Assembly (NCBI GenBank): GCA_030528285.1
Contig: JAUMZE010000006.1
Span: forward strand, 56,585 to 120,584
Length of the DNA: 64,000 nucleotides
From: Aerococcus sp.
GTDB taxonomy: Bacteria; Bacillota; Bacilli; Lactobacillales; Aerococcaceae
Direction: 5' to 3'
How positions within the stretch are numbered: the stretch's first letter is position 1; each line of letters opens with the position of its first letter. Under the pieces are notes generated by a model, which had not been told where the DNA came from, ran no database searches, and worked only from the letters and a program-made list of their open reading frames with translations. This document shows, piece after piece, positions 8,991 through 18,958 of the stretch. The position numbers and the translations under genes were made by a program.

Positions 8991-10234
8991 TTAATTCTTG
9001 AAGCTGTGAACCGGTGCAGAGATATATCCCCCACGATCCACAAAGGCAGTCGCGTCGTTGTGGTGAACCGGCAGAATCGGTGCTGAGCCAAGCAGGCCGC
9101 CAAATTCAGCGGTCTCACCGACTGTTTTACCCATGACAGGGATCAAACGGGTGGCCGTGGTTTTACTGTTGATGATCCCAATCATCGCCTCATCCGCTAT
9201 CATCGCGCTGATTGTGCTAGCAGGAGTGTCGCCAGGAATCGCGATCATATCGAGCCCCACTGAGCAGACGCAGGATGTGTGGAGGCCATCAATCCGCCCT
9301 TCTTCACGGCATCATTGAGGAGTGCCAAAGCCGCTGTGGTCCCATGTCCGCCCGCTTCACCGATCCCAATTTCTTCGAGAATGCGCGCCACCGAGTCCCC
9401 CACAGCCGGCGTTGGTGCAAGGGAGAGGTCGATGGAACCAAATATCGTCTCCGCAACTTCTTGGCCAATCAGTTCCCCCATCCGCGTAATCTTAAAAGCA
9501 GTCTGTTGGATGACTTCAATCATCGTTTGGAAGTCCGCCCCACGATATTTCTCTAATGCCGATTTCACTGTCCCTGGAACGGAAACACCGACATGGAGGA
9601 CTTGTTCCGGTTGAGAAACCCCATGGAATGCCCCCGCCATAAAGGGATTATCCTCCACCGCATTGGCGAAGACGACTAATTTCACACAGCCAAATGAATC
9701 CTGATCTTTGGTAGCTTTTGCGATGTCTTTGATGGTTTCCCCCATTAATTTCACAGCGTCCATATTGAGACCCTGACGCGAATTACCGACATTCACAGAT
9801 GCACACACGCGGTCTGTCACCTGGAAGACATGCGAGAGGGACTTACTCAGCGTCTCATCCGCTTGACTCATGCCACCCTGACGGATCACTGAAAATCCAC
9901 CGATAAAATCAATACCGATCTTTTTGGTGGCTTTGTCAAGAGCCAGAGCAATGAGCGTATAGTCGTCAGCACCGGTCACCTCGCCAATCAGGGCAATAGG
10001 CGTCACGGCCACTCGTTTATTGATAATTGGAACGCCATAGCGCCGTCCAATCCGATTAGCAGTATCTACGAGATCCCCAGCCACACGCACGACCTTTTGA
10101 TAGACCTTCTCTACTACACGATCAATATCGGTATCGATACAATCCATCAGTGAGAGTCCAATCGTGGTGATTCGGATATCTAGATTCTCATCATGCACCA
10201 TATGTAATGTTTCTTCGATGTGTCGTTTATCCAT
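8991..10234 (-). pseudogene. UPF0210 (PFL family) protein, disrupted by an internal deletion
   Basis: The first 330 residues (ATG 10234 down to about 9290) match the UPF0210/DUF711 family, including [19 protein letters not shown] and a GG-LMAS stretch. The frame then shifts and stops at 9245. The family's C-terminal part resumes in another frame ([17 protein letters not shown] to APVHSFKN, ending at 8991). The segment that normally joins MAS to CVCSVGLD, about 35 residues, is missing near 9275-9290. This is a deletion of non-triplet length rather than a one-base error. A GAAGGTGA ribosome site precedes the start. It follows a damaged UPF0237 gene, its usual operon partner. Confidence 0.85.
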
Positions 10235-10250
10235 CGTTTCACCTTCTCTA

Positions 10251-10520
10251 TTAGATCTGATACATCCGCTCGAATAATTTCTTACTCTATAGCTGAATCT
10301 GGACATTAATCTCCTTGACAAGTTGATCCATTTCATCCTGCACGGTACTCAAATCTGTGATGCTCTCATCGACATTTAACAGGCACATCATCGTGAAACA
10401 ATCATCCATAATTGTTTGCGAGATATCGAGAATGTCTAATTGATATTTCACCAGCACACCACTCACGGCATGTACAATCCCAATATTATTTTTTCCCACA
10501 ACAGACAAGATTGCTTTCAT
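10251..10520 (-). pseudogene. UPF0237 ACT-domain regulator with a premature stop
   Basis: An ACT-domain protein (MKAILSVVGKNNIGIVHAVSG) that normally has about 89 residues. Here an in-frame TAG at 10287-10289 cuts it to 77. Reading on in the same frame gives [11 protein letters not shown] and a natural TAA at 10251-10253, the expected family length and ending. The stop sits where relatives commonly have glutamine, so a CAG-to-TAG change is likely. The 77-residue form keeps most of the ACT fold and may still work in part. The gene is 16 bases upstream of the UPF0210 pseudogene and was probably co-transcribed. Confidence 0.8.
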
Positions 10521-10620
10521 ATTGCATCCGCCTCATTTGTAAAAATGAAATGATGTCTTCCAAGAGATCTCGTTCACCTGAGATCATTATCACAGACACT
10601 CATTCCTCATCGCTATCCAT

Positions 10621-10652
10621 ACAAAAAATCGGCTGGCGGATTGCCAACCGAT
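10621..10652 (-). terminator. Terminator of the zinc-binding lipoprotein gene
   Basis: ATCGGCTGGC (10628-10637) pairs with GCCAACCGAT (10643-10652). On the minus strand the stem is followed by TTTTTTG. It lies about 30 bases past the lipoprotein stop. Confidence 0.8.
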
Positions 10653-10683
10653 CGTTGCTGGATAGATTCAAAGAAGTTTTCGT

Positions 10684-11742
10684 TTATTCTAAGACGAGTT
10701 TCAGATGATCGAGGTTATCTTGCATCTTTTGTAAGAAGCCGTCGCCCGTTAATGCATCTTTATCCGTGAAGGTCTCCATCGAGTTTAAGGTGCTGATCTT
10801 TGTATCGGTGCCTTCCGTTAAACTCTTCGCCAATTGATCGGACGTTCCTTCCTGAACGAACATGTAAGCCGTCTTATTATTTTTCAGGTAGTTGTGAACC
10901 TCTGCCATGCGTTGTGCGCTCGGTTCCATCGTGTCTGTGACACCTGTGATTGCAATTTGTTTCAACCCGTAGCGATGTGCAAGGTAGTTAAATGCGGCAT
11001 GTTGGGTCACAAAAGTTTTGGTTTTTGCATTCTTAGTCGCATTTGCGAAGTCATCCGCGAGTTTTTGGAGTTTCTGGTTGAAGTTATTCGCATTATCCTT
11101 GTAGGTTTGCGCATGTTCTGGATCTACTTCCGCCAACTCTTTCGCAATCTCACTCACTTCTGTTTGGGCATTCACTGGATCTAACCAGGTGTGAGGATCA
11201 TTTTGATGGTCAGAGTCATGATCATGGTCTTCGTGGTCATCGTGATCCGCATCGTCGTCATGATGTTCTTCTGCTTCCAGATCTTCATGGGTCGCGGTCG
11301 TTCCATCAATCGTCGTCACATTGCCAGAGATTGCTTCTACTTCATCCGCAGCTTCAATCACTTTCAATTTCTTGTTGGTGACACTCTTCAGGGTATCCTC
11401 CACCCAGCCTTCCATGTCTTCGGAGTTGTAGACGAACACATCCGCCTCTTGCAAGGACGCCATGTCCTGCGCGCTCGGTTCATAATCATGCGCTTCGGTG
11501 TTCCCCTTGATCATCGTCGTAATTTCCGCCTGATCGCCTGCCACTGCTTGGGTGAGCGCCGTCATCGGATAAAAGGTCGTCACGATTTTCAACTTTTTAT
11601 TATCGGTTGCTTGACTCGATGACGCGGTACTACTTTCACTTGTTTTTGATCCTGCATTTGAGTTGCCTTGACTTGTGCACCCCACTAACACCAACAATGC
11701 GGTCAGTAATGTCACAAACAAAGCCATGCCTTTTTTCTTCAC
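10684..11742 (-). CDS. Zinc/manganese ABC transporter substrate-binding lipoprotein
   Basis: A 352-residue cluster A-I solute-binding protein. It has a signal peptide with lipobox LVGC (cysteine 22), so it is a surface lipoprotein, then a serine/threonine-rich linker. The metal-ligand region is EAHDYEPS, followed by a histidine/aspartate-rich loop (DHDDHEDHDHDSDH) between the lobes, as in ZnuA/AdcA, and then HAAFNYLAHRYG. It lacks the ZinT-like C-terminal domain of long AdcA. I prefer GTG 11742 because AGGAGGATGATAAGA precedes it. No permease or ATPase gene is adjacent. A Zur-like box lies upstream, so it is probably made under zinc shortage. Confidence 0.88.
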   Translation of the reverse strand: MKKKGMALFVTLLTALLVLVGCTSQGNSNAGSKTSESSTASSSQATDNKKLKIVTTFYPMTALTQAVAGDQAEITTMIKGNTEAHDYEPSAQDMASLQEADVFVYNSEDMEGWVEDTLKSVTNKKLKVIEAADEVEAISGNVTTIDGTTATHEDLEAEEHHDDDADHDDHEDHDHDSDHQNDPHTWLDPVNAQTEVSEIAKELAEVDPEHAQTYKDNANNFNQKLQKLADDFANATKNAKTKTFVTQHAAFNYLAHRYGLKQIAITGVTDTMEPSAQRMAEVHNYLKNNKTAYMFVQEGTSDQLAKSLTEGTDTKISTLNSMETFTDKDALTGDGFLQKMQDNLDHLKLVLE

Positions 11743-11767
11743 TCTTATCATCCTCCTCATAATTGTT

Positions 11768-11789
11768 AATCGAAAACGTTACGATTATA
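11768..11789 (-). promoter_or_regulatory. Zur-like zinc operator over the -10 box
   Basis: Read on the minus strand, 11786-11768 is AATCGTAACGTTTTCGATT. It matches the Bacillus-type Zur consensus (AATCGTAATnATTACGATT, quoted from memory) at 15 of 18 fixed positions, with both ends perfect. It directly abuts and overlaps a TATAAT -10 (11784-11789 on the minus strand), so bound repressor would block the start of transcription. Confidence 0.72.
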
Positions 11790-11799
11790 CTACCATAAT

Positions 11800-12229
11800 C
11801 ATTCCTTTATGACTACTCTTTTTGTTTATTTTCTGCTGGCGGGGTTGTATTTTTTAACCTGTTCTATTTCCTACACAACGCCTAAAATAGACTTGTCATT
11901 ATCCGTCTATCTCCTATTCATAAACAAATTTTACTCATTTTTGTTCTTTTATTGTTTAGAGTTATCCAGAAAAGAAAGCAATAAAGTACAATTTATCCCT
12001 GTTTTTGTTCTTAAAAATAATCTTATTATGATATTTAACCGTTTTCTAAGGGGTAGGTTGTGAAATAGGCTTCATGCGATTTAAACCGTGGTACAATAAT
12101 CTCATAGAAACAGAATATGACATGAAACAGTTAATACATTATTGTTCACACACTGTTTAACCGCCAGTCCGTGTCCCAATTAATTGCTTCTAGCTCATAT
12201 CCGACAAATTAAATGATGGAGGGACCAAA
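11800..12229. other. AT-rich intergenic stretch before nox, no gene seen
   Basis: About 430 bases between the zinc lipoprotein promoter and NADH oxidase. An 84-codon open frame inside (11809-12063) has no ribosome site and low-complexity hydrophobic content, so I do not call it. TACAAT at 12092-12097 could be the nox -10 with a weak -35. A long untranslated leader is possible. Confidence 0.4.
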
Positions 12230-13579
12230 ATGAAAACAGTCATTATTGGTGCAAACCATGCCGGTATTGCGGCAGCCAACACATTATTAGATAACTACGG
12301 TGATCAACAAGAAGTTGTCATGATCGACCGCAACACAAACCTCAGCTACCTCGGCTGTGGGACCGCATTGTGGGTGGGTCGTCAAATTGAAGACTATCAT
12401 CAACTCTTCTACACCAACGAAGCAGACTTCACCGCTAAAGGCGCAAAGATCATGATGGAAACATCCGTAACGGACATCGACTTCGATAAAAAAGTTGTTT
12501 ATGCCGAAAAGAAATCCGGTGAAAAAGTAGAAGAAAGCTACGATAAATTGATTCTCGCCACCGGTTCTCAACCAATCCAATTGCCAATTCCTGGAAACGA
12601 TCTCGATGACATTTACTTCCTCAAATTGTTCCAAGAAGGACAAGCAGTGGATCATGCCCTCGACCGTGACGATGTTCAAACCGTCGCTGTTGTCGGCAGT
12701 GGTTACATCGGTGTCGAATTCGCTGAAGCTGCAAAACGCCGCGGCAAGAAAGTGATTGTCTTCGATGCAGCACCTACTTCTTTGGCGAACTACTACGACC
12801 CAGAATTTGCGCATTTGATGGACGACAACCTGAAAGAACACGGGATCGAAACCCACTACAGCGAATTTGCACAATCCTTCATCGGCAATGACGAAGGTAA
12901 AGTGATCGGTATTGAAACCGACAAAGGCAAATATGACGTAGATATCGTGATCAGCTGTGTTGGATTCAAACCAAATGCAGGTCTTGGTGGTGACCATTTC
13001 AAACGCTTCGCAAATGGTGCTTACTTAGTTGACCGTACCTTCCAAACGAGTGACCCAGACGTTTACGCGATCGGTGACTGTGCGAACAACTACTCCAACG
13101 CCCTCCTTCAAGACGTTTACATTGCGTTGGCATCGAATGCGGTTCGTTCCGGGATTGTGGCAGCTCATAATCTCGCTGGTACTCATGTGGAAGGTGCCGG
13201 GATCCAAGGCTCGAACGGGATTGAAATCTTTGGTTTGAAATTAGTCTCCACTGGTTTGAACCTCCATGCTGCTCAAAAAGCGGGCCTAGAAGTGAAATAT
13301 GTGGACTTCGAAGACTTACAAAAACCTGCCTTCATGCCAGCTGATGAAAATGACAACGTGAAATTACGTATTATCTACACAGCAGATGACCACCGTATCA
13401 TCGGCGCTCAAATGGCTTCCCACTACGATATGTCCATGGGCATTCACATGTTTTCCTTGGCTATTCAACAAGGGTTAACCATTGATCAGCTGCAATTGCT
13501 GGACCTCTTCTTCTTGCCACACTTCAACCAACCATATAACTACATCACCATGGCAGCTCTAACTGCTGACAAGAACTAA
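12230..13579 (+). CDS. nox: NADH oxidase, FAD-dependent (water-forming type)
   Basis: A 449-residue flavoprotein of the NADH oxidase/CoA-disulfide reductase family. It has an N-terminal FAD site (IGANHAGIAAANTL), the redox-active cysteine in LSYLGCGTALW (C43), a central NADH-binding fold (VVGSGYIGVEFAEAA), a second FAD motif (VYAIGDCA) and a C-terminal dimerisation domain. The lone cysteine is the sulfenic-acid residue that reduces oxygen to water, recycling NAD+ in aerotolerant lactic acid bacteria. Codon use is strongly biased (AAC, GAC, GAA, TTC), suggesting high expression. ATG 12230 follows GGAGGGA. It is a single gene between a long leader and a strong terminator. Confidence 0.93.
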   Translation: MKTVIIGANHAGIAAANTLLDNYGDQQEVVMIDRNTNLSYLGCGTALWVGRQIEDYHQLFYTNEADFTAKGAKIMMETSVTDIDFDKKVVYAEKKSGEKVEESYDKLILATGSQPIQLPIPGNDLDDIYFLKLFQEGQAVDHALDRDDVQTVAVVGSGYIGVEFAEAAKRRGKKVIVFDAAPTSLANYYDPEFAHLMDDNLKEHGIETHYSEFAQSFIGNDEGKVIGIETDKGKYDVDIVISCVGFKPNAGLGGDHFKRFANGAYLVDRTFQTSDPDVYAIGDCANNYSNALLQDVYIALASNAVRSGIVAAHNLAGTHVEGAGIQGSNGIEIFGLKLVSTGLNLHAAQKAGLEVKYVDFEDLQKPAFMPADENDNVKLRIIYTADDHRIIGAQMASHYDMSMGIHMFSLAIQQGLTIDQLQLLDLFFLPHFNQPYNYITMAALTADKN

Positions 13580-13601
13580 GGCTAATTTATAATCCATAAT
13601 G

Positions 13602-13646
13602 AAAAGCGATCACTCTTCCTTTCTGTGGAAGAGTGATCGCTTTTTG
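13602..13646. terminator. Bidirectional terminator between nox and sstT
   Basis: An 18-base perfect stem (13602-13619 with 13627-13644) around a seven-base loop. T runs lie on both strands. It closes nox to the left and the leftward symporter gene to the right. Confidence 0.92.
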
Positions 13647-13652
13647 TATCGA

Positions 13653-14909
13653 TTAGGCTTTCTGATTGGCTGCTTTCACGCGTTCTTTGAGACTCACTGT
13701 TTGCCCCTGCCTTCTCTCATCATAGAACTCTGCCGTGGCTGTGAAGAGGATATCACTCGCCACATTGACGGCTGTTTCGGTAGAGTCCTGGATCACACTG
13801 ATCACAAATCCCACACCGACCACCTGTGCGGCCACGTCATTCGGGATGTTGAACAGACTTGCCGCTAATGGAATGAGTAGGAGCGAACCCCCAGCAATTC
13901 CCGACGCTCCCATGGAAGAGATCGCCGCGAGTAACGACAGGAGGAACGCCATGACGAAGGGTACCTGGATCCCTAACGTATGACAGGCTGCCAAAGTCAT
14001 GATCGTGACAGTCACCGCTGCCCCACCTGTATTAGCGGTAGCACCGAGTGGAATCGAAATGGCATACGACTCACGATTCAATCCCAAATCCTCGCTGATC
14101 TGCATATTAACAGGGACGGATGCCGCTGAACTCCTAGTGAAGAATGCGGGCACCCCACTTGCTTTCATGCAGTACCACAGCAAAGGCCAAGGATTCTGTT
14201 TGGTTGCGTAGGCCACCATGATGCCGTACACCGCAAAATAAACGAATAAGAGCGTACCGCAAACAACCGCAATAATCTCCAAGTACTGCATCATACTGCT
14301 CAACCCCACGGAGGTCACGGAATGATAAACAATCCCCATAATTCCCAGCGGCACCACCTTGATCACACGCTGCACCACCGTCGTCATGGCGTTTGAGAAA
14401 TCATTCAAGACGGCTTTGGTGGCATGATTTGCTCGCTGTAAGGCTAACCCAATCATGACCGACCACACCAGGATGGCCAAGTAGTTCCCACTGGTGAGTG
14501 CCTGCACTGGATTCATCACCGCATTCATCAAAATGCCTTTGAGGGTTTCGACCAAGCTAGTCGGTGCAGATTGGATGTTGGTGGCATTCGGAAGCACCAA
14601 TTTGACCGGGAATAAATAAGCGGCCACCACCGCACTGAACGCGGAGAAGAATGTCCCCACCAAATAAAACTTCACCACGGTTTGAATGTGTGTCTCAGAG
14701 CCTGGTTCGTGTTTTGCAACGGCTGCGATGATCAGCATGCTGACGAGCAGTGGTGCAATGGCTGATAATGCACCGATAAATAAATCGCCGAGGACACTGA
14801 TCGCTGATAATTTAGGAACGAAAATACCAAGGATGACCCCAAGCACCATCCCAATCAGGATTTGCTGGATCAACGACATTTTCTTCCAGAAGGCAATAAA
14901 TGTTGTCAT
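13653..14909 (-). CDS. sstT: Serine/threonine:sodium symporter
   Basis: A 418-residue dicarboxylate/amino-acid:cation symporter with eight membrane helices, re-entrant hairpin signature regions (SSAASVPVNM; GATANTGGAAVTVTIM) and the SstT-like end region SVIQDSTETAVNVASDILFTA. It imports serine and threonine with sodium. The N-terminus (MTTFIAFWKKMSLIQQ) is typical of the family. ATG 14909 follows GAAAGGATATG. It is monocistronic, sharing the nox terminator at its 3' end. Confidence 0.9.
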   Translation of the reverse strand: MTTFIAFWKKMSLIQQILIGMVLGVILGIFVPKLSAISVLGDLFIGALSAIAPLLVSMLIIAAVAKHEPGSETHIQTVVKFYLVGTFFSAFSAVVAAYLFPVKLVLPNATNIQSAPTSLVETLKGILMNAVMNPVQALTSGNYLAILVWSVMIGLALQRANHATKAVLNDFSNAMTTVVQRVIKVVPLGIMGIVYHSVTSVGLSSMMQYLEIIAVVCGTLLFVYFAVYGIMVAYATKQNPWPLLWYCMKASGVPAFFTRSSAASVPVNMQISEDLGLNRESYAISIPLGATANTGGAAVTVTIMTLAACHTLGIQVPFVMAFLLSLLAAISSMGASGIAGGSLLLIPLAASLFNIPNDVAAQVVGVGFVISVIQDSTETAVNVASDILFTATAEFYDERRQGQTVSLKERVKAANQKA

Positions 14910-15009
14910 ATCCTTTCTCCCATTTTTGGTTTAGAACTAGTGTATCATAGAGGTTCACTCTTCAGAATCATTAATCATACCTACTATTGTAAGTAAGCCT
15001 TTTCTATTG

Positions 15010-15040
15010 AAAAAAGCCAGTGATTCATCGTCACTAGCTT
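15010..15040 (-). terminator. Terminator after apt
   Basis: On the minus strand AGCTAGTGAC pairs with the ATCACTGGCT arm across a small loop, followed by TTTTTTC. It lies about 55 bases beyond the apt stop. Confidence 0.7.
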
Positions 15041-15093
15041 CTTTAAACTTTCTTATAAATACTATTTTTGTATTTTTTATCTACTTTTAGTGC

Positions 15094-15618
15094 TTATTCT
15101 GCGTCCGCATATTGGACGAGGGAGAGAATATCCACGTCTTTCAAACGGTCGCGTGCTCCCAAAGCCGTGAGTTCAATCACAAAGGCTGCACCGACCACTT
15201 CACCTCCCATGGATTCTACGAGCTTCTTGGTTGCTTCTACCGTGCCACCCGTTGCGAGTAAGTCATCCACGAGTAAGATTTTTTGACCGGGATGAATGGC
15301 GTCCACATGCATTTCCAGCGTATTGTGGCCATACTCTAGTCCGTAGTCGAGGGATTTAGTTTCGCGTGGGAGTTTGCCTGGCTTACGCGCTGGCACGAAC
15401 CCGACGCCCATCGCATAAGCAACCGGACAACCGATAATGAAACCGCGTGCTTCCGGTCCCACAATCAAATCTGCTCCCTTTTCTTTCCCAAATGAAACAA
15501 TCTGTTCAATCGCTTTATGGAAAGCTTCAGGTGCTTCTAGTAACGGGGTAATATCGCGAAAAATGATCCCCTGCTCTGGATAATCAGGAATGGCAGCAAT
15601 ATATTGATATAAATCCAT
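15094..15618 (-). CDS. apt: Adenine phosphoribosyltransferase
   Basis: A 174-residue purine salvage enzyme that makes AMP from adenine and PRPP. The PRPP-binding motif is [16 protein letters not shown], and the flexible hood region ([10 protein letters not shown]) is typical. The true start is ATG 15618 ([14 protein letters not shown]) after GGAGGAAC; a 27-residue upstream extension has no site and exceeds family length. It lies downstream of recJ in the same direction, the usual arrangement in lactobacilli and relatives. Confidence 0.95.
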   Translation of the reverse strand: MDLYQYIAAIPDYPEQGIIFRDITPLLEAPEAFHKAIEQIVSFGKEKGADLIVGPEARGFIIGCPVAYAMGVGFVPARKPGKLPRETKSLDYGLEYGHNTLEMHVDAIHPGQKILLVDDLLATGGTVEATKKLVESMGGEVVGAAFVIELTALGARDRLKDVDILSLVQYADAE

Positions 15619-15740
15619 AGTGTTCCTCCGCTCAGTCTCTTGATGCCCATTAATATCCACGTACACTGCATTCATCTTCAGTGATGCGTGCATGCTCATT
15701 GTACCACAGACAACCAGGTAAAATCCTGTTTCTTCTATGG

Positions 15741-18071
15741 CTAATTTCCAAAGAGAAAGGCTTTAATTTGCCCCAAATCCGTATAAAGAAAGAAACGTTC
15801 CGAACGAATTTGTTGTTGCCACGCCTGCATGATCGGTAATTGGCCGATATCCACCGTTTGGGTCGGTTGTTGAATTACTAATTGCCCCTGATTAAAACTG
15901 ATCAATTCTCCCTCGACAAACGTCTTCAGCATTAATTGGACCTTCTCTGTCGATAGCCGGAGATATCCAGCCACTGCCCTCTCGTTCCCCTGGAGTTGAA
16001 TGCCTGGGTGGCGCACGAGATATTGATACAACTTCGCAAATTCCTGGCGCATCGGTTGTCCAATCGTATAGGCATGCTGACTCGTATAGGCGAACAGATA
16101 GACATTCTGGATCTGACACACCTGGATCAATTCTCGCAGTTGGTCGCGGTCATGAACGCAATCAAAAATCACCAGCGAACGGTATGCGCGGTTTGTTTCC
16201 TCTAACTTAGCAGTATTGAGGTCCGCCATCAAAATTCCTCTCGAAGACTCAGGAATAGCAGACTGATAAGCGTCAAAGTACCGCTTCGATTCAAAGACAT
16301 AGAGCGCCTCCGTAACGTTAAAGACTAATTGGCGATTCGCTGCCTGTCTGAGATCAAAGAGGGCTGGTTGTTCGCTCTTCATGTCTAGGATAAATCCCTG
16401 TGCTTGCTGCTGATTATTCCATTCATTGATTGCCATGGTCAGGATGAAGTCAGCCGATCCCTCACCCTGGAGGAGATGCGCTTGATTCCCCAGTTTAAAA
16501 CCGATCAGAGACAAGTCCCCATTGTCCGTGATGGCGGTGACTTTCAAGGTTTGTTTGTCCTGGCCGATCGCTTGGACCTGTTTCCACTGGACATCTGGCA
16601 CTAAGAACGCCGGCTTCGGGTTTCCTGCGCCAAATGGTTTTAGGACATTCAATGCTTCGATGTTTTCAATGGTAAATGCTGAGAGTGGGAGTGTCATATC
16701 ATACTCTAAGGTTGCCGGTTCGTTGAGTGCGTCTTGGTAAGGGACCATGGCTTCAACTAGATCCGCCTGCCACGTCGCAAATTGATCCTCTGAGACACTC
16801 ATACCGGCTGCCATCGCGTGTCCTCCCCACTGTTCCATCTCCTCACTGACTTGAGTGAGAACCTCAAACAGATTCACTCCCTCGATGGAACGACCGGACC
16901 CCTTATAGATGTGGATTTCAGTATTATGACTCAACAAAATTGTCGGGCGGTGGGTCGTTTCAGCCACTCGATTAGAGACGATCCCTAGTATTCCTTCATG
17001 CCAGGATGCATCCGCCATCACAATGATCGGTGGGAGCGCCGCCAGCTGTTTGAGCCGTTGAAAGACGGCCTGCGTCATGTCAGACACCATCTGTTTGCGC
17101 GCTTGATTGGTTTTGATCATCTCACTCACAATCTGTTTGGCTACGTCCGGGTCAAACGTTAGCATCAATTCCACCCCGGGACCTGCCTGTTTGAGCCGTC
17201 CGAGCGCATTCAGGTGTGGGGCAATCGTGAAGCTGATGGTTTCCTCGTCAATCGTTTGTGGCGTAAAGGATTCTTCCTCCAAGAAGGTCGCCAAGCCCAC
17301 GCGTTCGCTCCGTTTGATCTGTTCAATTCCCTGTTTCACAATAAAACGATTCTCGTCGGTCAAACTCACCATATCCGCAACGGTCCCAATCGCAGCGAGA
17401 TCGAGCTGTTCGATCGGTAGTTCGCCCATCAGCGCACTTGACACCTTCAATGCGACCCCAGCGCCACAGAGGTCCCCAAACGGATATTGTCCTTTGGGGT
17501 GGCGCGGGTGCACAATCGCATAGGCATCCGGGAGTGTTTCCGGCAACTCGTGGTGGTCGGTGACGAGGACATCGACCCCATGACTGTTCGCATACGCAAT
17601 TGCCTCGTGCCCACTCACCCCGTTATCACAGGTTAAAATCAATTGGATGCCCTGGCGAATATAATATTGGTAAACCGCTTGATTCGGGCCATAACCGTCC
17701 TCAAAACGGTCCGGAAGATAGTAACTCACATCTGCACCCAGATTCTCCAGCGTCTCCATCAAAATCGCTGTACTGGTGATCCCGTCCGCATCATAATCCC
17801 CGTAGACAAGGATCTTTTCCTGCTGCTTGATCGCGGTGGTGAGCCGTTCAACCAATCGCTCCATATCGTACAACAGAAATGGATCATGATAGGTTGTAGG
17901 TTCAAAAAAATAGTCTTTAATTGATTCTTCCGTCGTATAGCCTCGAGACATCGCAAGCCGAATTAAGAAGGCGGGTTGATTGAGTGACATCGCGAAAGAC
18001 GCCACCTGTTCGTCATTCAGTGCTTCTTTTGCGGTATCATTTTTGTGCCATTTCTTTTTTGGCTTTAACAC
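15741..18071 (-). CDS. recJ: Single-stranded-DNA exonuclease RecJ
   Basis: The 776-residue protein has the DHH phosphoesterase domain ([17 protein letters not shown] near residue 88, and [11 protein letters not shown]), the DHHA1 domain ([15 protein letters not shown] and GGHAMAAGM) and a long C-terminal extension typical of Bacillota RecJ. It digests single-stranded DNA 5' to 3' in recombination and mismatch repair. The start is GTG 18071 with GGGAGGGTGAGG upstream. It follows the SDR gene by 17 bases, in the same operon. Confidence 0.95.
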   Translation of the reverse strand: MLKPKKKWHKNDTAKEALNDEQVASFAMSLNQPAFLIRLAMSRGYTTEESIKDYFFEPTTYHDPFLLYDMERLVERLTTAIKQQEKILVYGDYDADGITSTAILMETLENLGADVSYYLPDRFEDGYGPNQAVYQYYIRQGIQLILTCDNGVSGHEAIAYANSHGVDVLVTDHHELPETLPDAYAIVHPRHPKGQYPFGDLCGAGVALKVSSALMGELPIEQLDLAAIGTVADMVSLTDENRFIVKQGIEQIKRSERVGLATFLEEESFTPQTIDEETISFTIAPHLNALGRLKQAGPGVELMLTFDPDVAKQIVSEMIKTNQARKQMVSDMTQAVFQRLKQLAALPPIIVMADASWHEGILGIVSNRVAETTHRPTILLSHNTEIHIYKGSGRSIEGVNLFEVLTQVSEEMEQWGGHAMAAGMSVSEDQFATWQADLVEAMVPYQDALNEPATLEYDMTLPLSAFTIENIEALNVLKPFGAGNPKPAFLVPDVQWKQVQAIGQDKQTLKVTAITDNGDLSLIGFKLGNQAHLLQGEGSADFILTMAINEWNNQQQAQGFILDMKSEQPALFDLRQAANRQLVFNVTEALYVFESKRYFDAYQSAIPESSRGILMADLNTAKLEETNRAYRSLVIFDCVHDRDQLRELIQVCQIQNVYLFAYTSQHAYTIGQPMRQEFAKLYQYLVRHPGIQLQGNERAVAGYLRLSTEKVQLMLKTFVEGELISFNQGQLVIQQPTQTVDIGQLPIMQAWQQQIRSERFFLYTDLGQIKAFLFGN

Positions 18072-18088
18072 TGCCTCACCCTCCCTTC

Positions 18089-18889
18089 TTACAGCGATTG
18101 TTTAACTGGAAATGCATTGAAAAAGTAATGAATTAAGTGATACCCGAGCGTTGGCGAGAGTGCTAATAACTTCGCCGTGAGTTCGTAGTAATACGGCACC
18201 ACGACTTCCCACTTCTTGGATTGGATGGCCCGCCACATCACATCAGCCACATGTTCCGGCGTCACGGAGTATTTCTGCACCTGCTTGTAATAGGTGCGGT
18301 TGGCCTTAGTCCGAGTGAAGAATGGCGTCTGTACCGGTCCAGGCAAAATGCAAGTAACTGTGATATTGGTATCCAATAGATCCTGACGCAAACTGTTCGC
18401 ATACCCCCACACACCCGCTTTGGAGGCACTGTAGACAGTCGATTGTGGCGTGTGGATCTTGCCGGCAACGGACGCAATCAAGGTGATATTATGCGTGCGT
18501 TCTGGATCCTTCAACATTTCGACTGCGAAGGCCTTAGTGAGATACATCGTGCTAAGGAGGTTGGTTTCTAACATGTTTTTGATTTCACGATTCGTTTGGT
18601 GAATGACGGAGGTAAATTCTCCGTATCCCGCACAGTGTACCAAGGAGAAAACGTGACGCTCTGTGGTCGCCTGTTGCACCAGTTGATCAATCGCATCCGC
18701 ATCGGTTAAATCGAGCGCGAGTGTTTCCACAACTGGACTGCCGAGTGCTAAAGTGGCTTTTTTGACGGCGGCTAGGCGCTCTTCATTACGGCCAGTGAGC
18801 AGTAGCGGATAACTCGCTCTCGCTGCTTGTTTACTGAACGCTTCACCAATCCCACTCGATGCTCCTGTGACTACGATCCAATCTTTCAT
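18089..18889 (-). CDS. Short-chain dehydrogenase/reductase
   Basis: A 266-residue classical SDR. The cofactor motif is TGASSGIG at the N-terminus, the catalytic serine lies in LIASVAGK and the catalytic pair is YSASK. Its C-terminal 60 residues are longer and hydrophobic, hinting at membrane association or a lipid-like substrate. It lies between rnz and recJ, a conserved spot for an uncharacterised SDR (YqjQ-like) in Lactobacillales. The substrate is not known. ATG 18889 follows GGAAGG. Confidence 0.88.
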   Translation of the reverse strand: MKDWIVVTGASSGIGEAFSKQAARASYPLLLTGRNEERLAAVKKATLALGSPVVETLALDLTDADAIDQLVQQATTERHVFSLVHCAGYGEFTSVIHQTNREIKNMLETNLLSTMYLTKAFAVEMLKDPERTHNITLIASVAGKIHTPQSTVYSASKAGVWGYANSLRQDLLDTNITVTCILPGPVQTPFFTRTKANRTYYKQVQKYSVTPEHVADVMWRAIQSKKWEVVVPYYYELTAKLLALSPTLGYHLIHYFFNAFPVKQSL

Positions 18890-18958
18890 GTCGAGCCTTC
18901 CTTTCCATTTTTCATGTCAAAATTCTAGATGATATCAATCTCACACATGCCCGTTTTG

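Noticed and set aside
8991-9260. The C-terminal UPF0210 fragment as a separate 89-residue gene
   Set aside because: It has no ribosome site and continues the family alignment of the upstream frame after a gap, so it is part of a broken gene.
11809-12063. An 84-codon hydrophobic ORF upstream of nox
   Set aside because: No ribosome site, low-complexity AT-rich translation, and it lies in the promoter region between two well supported genes.
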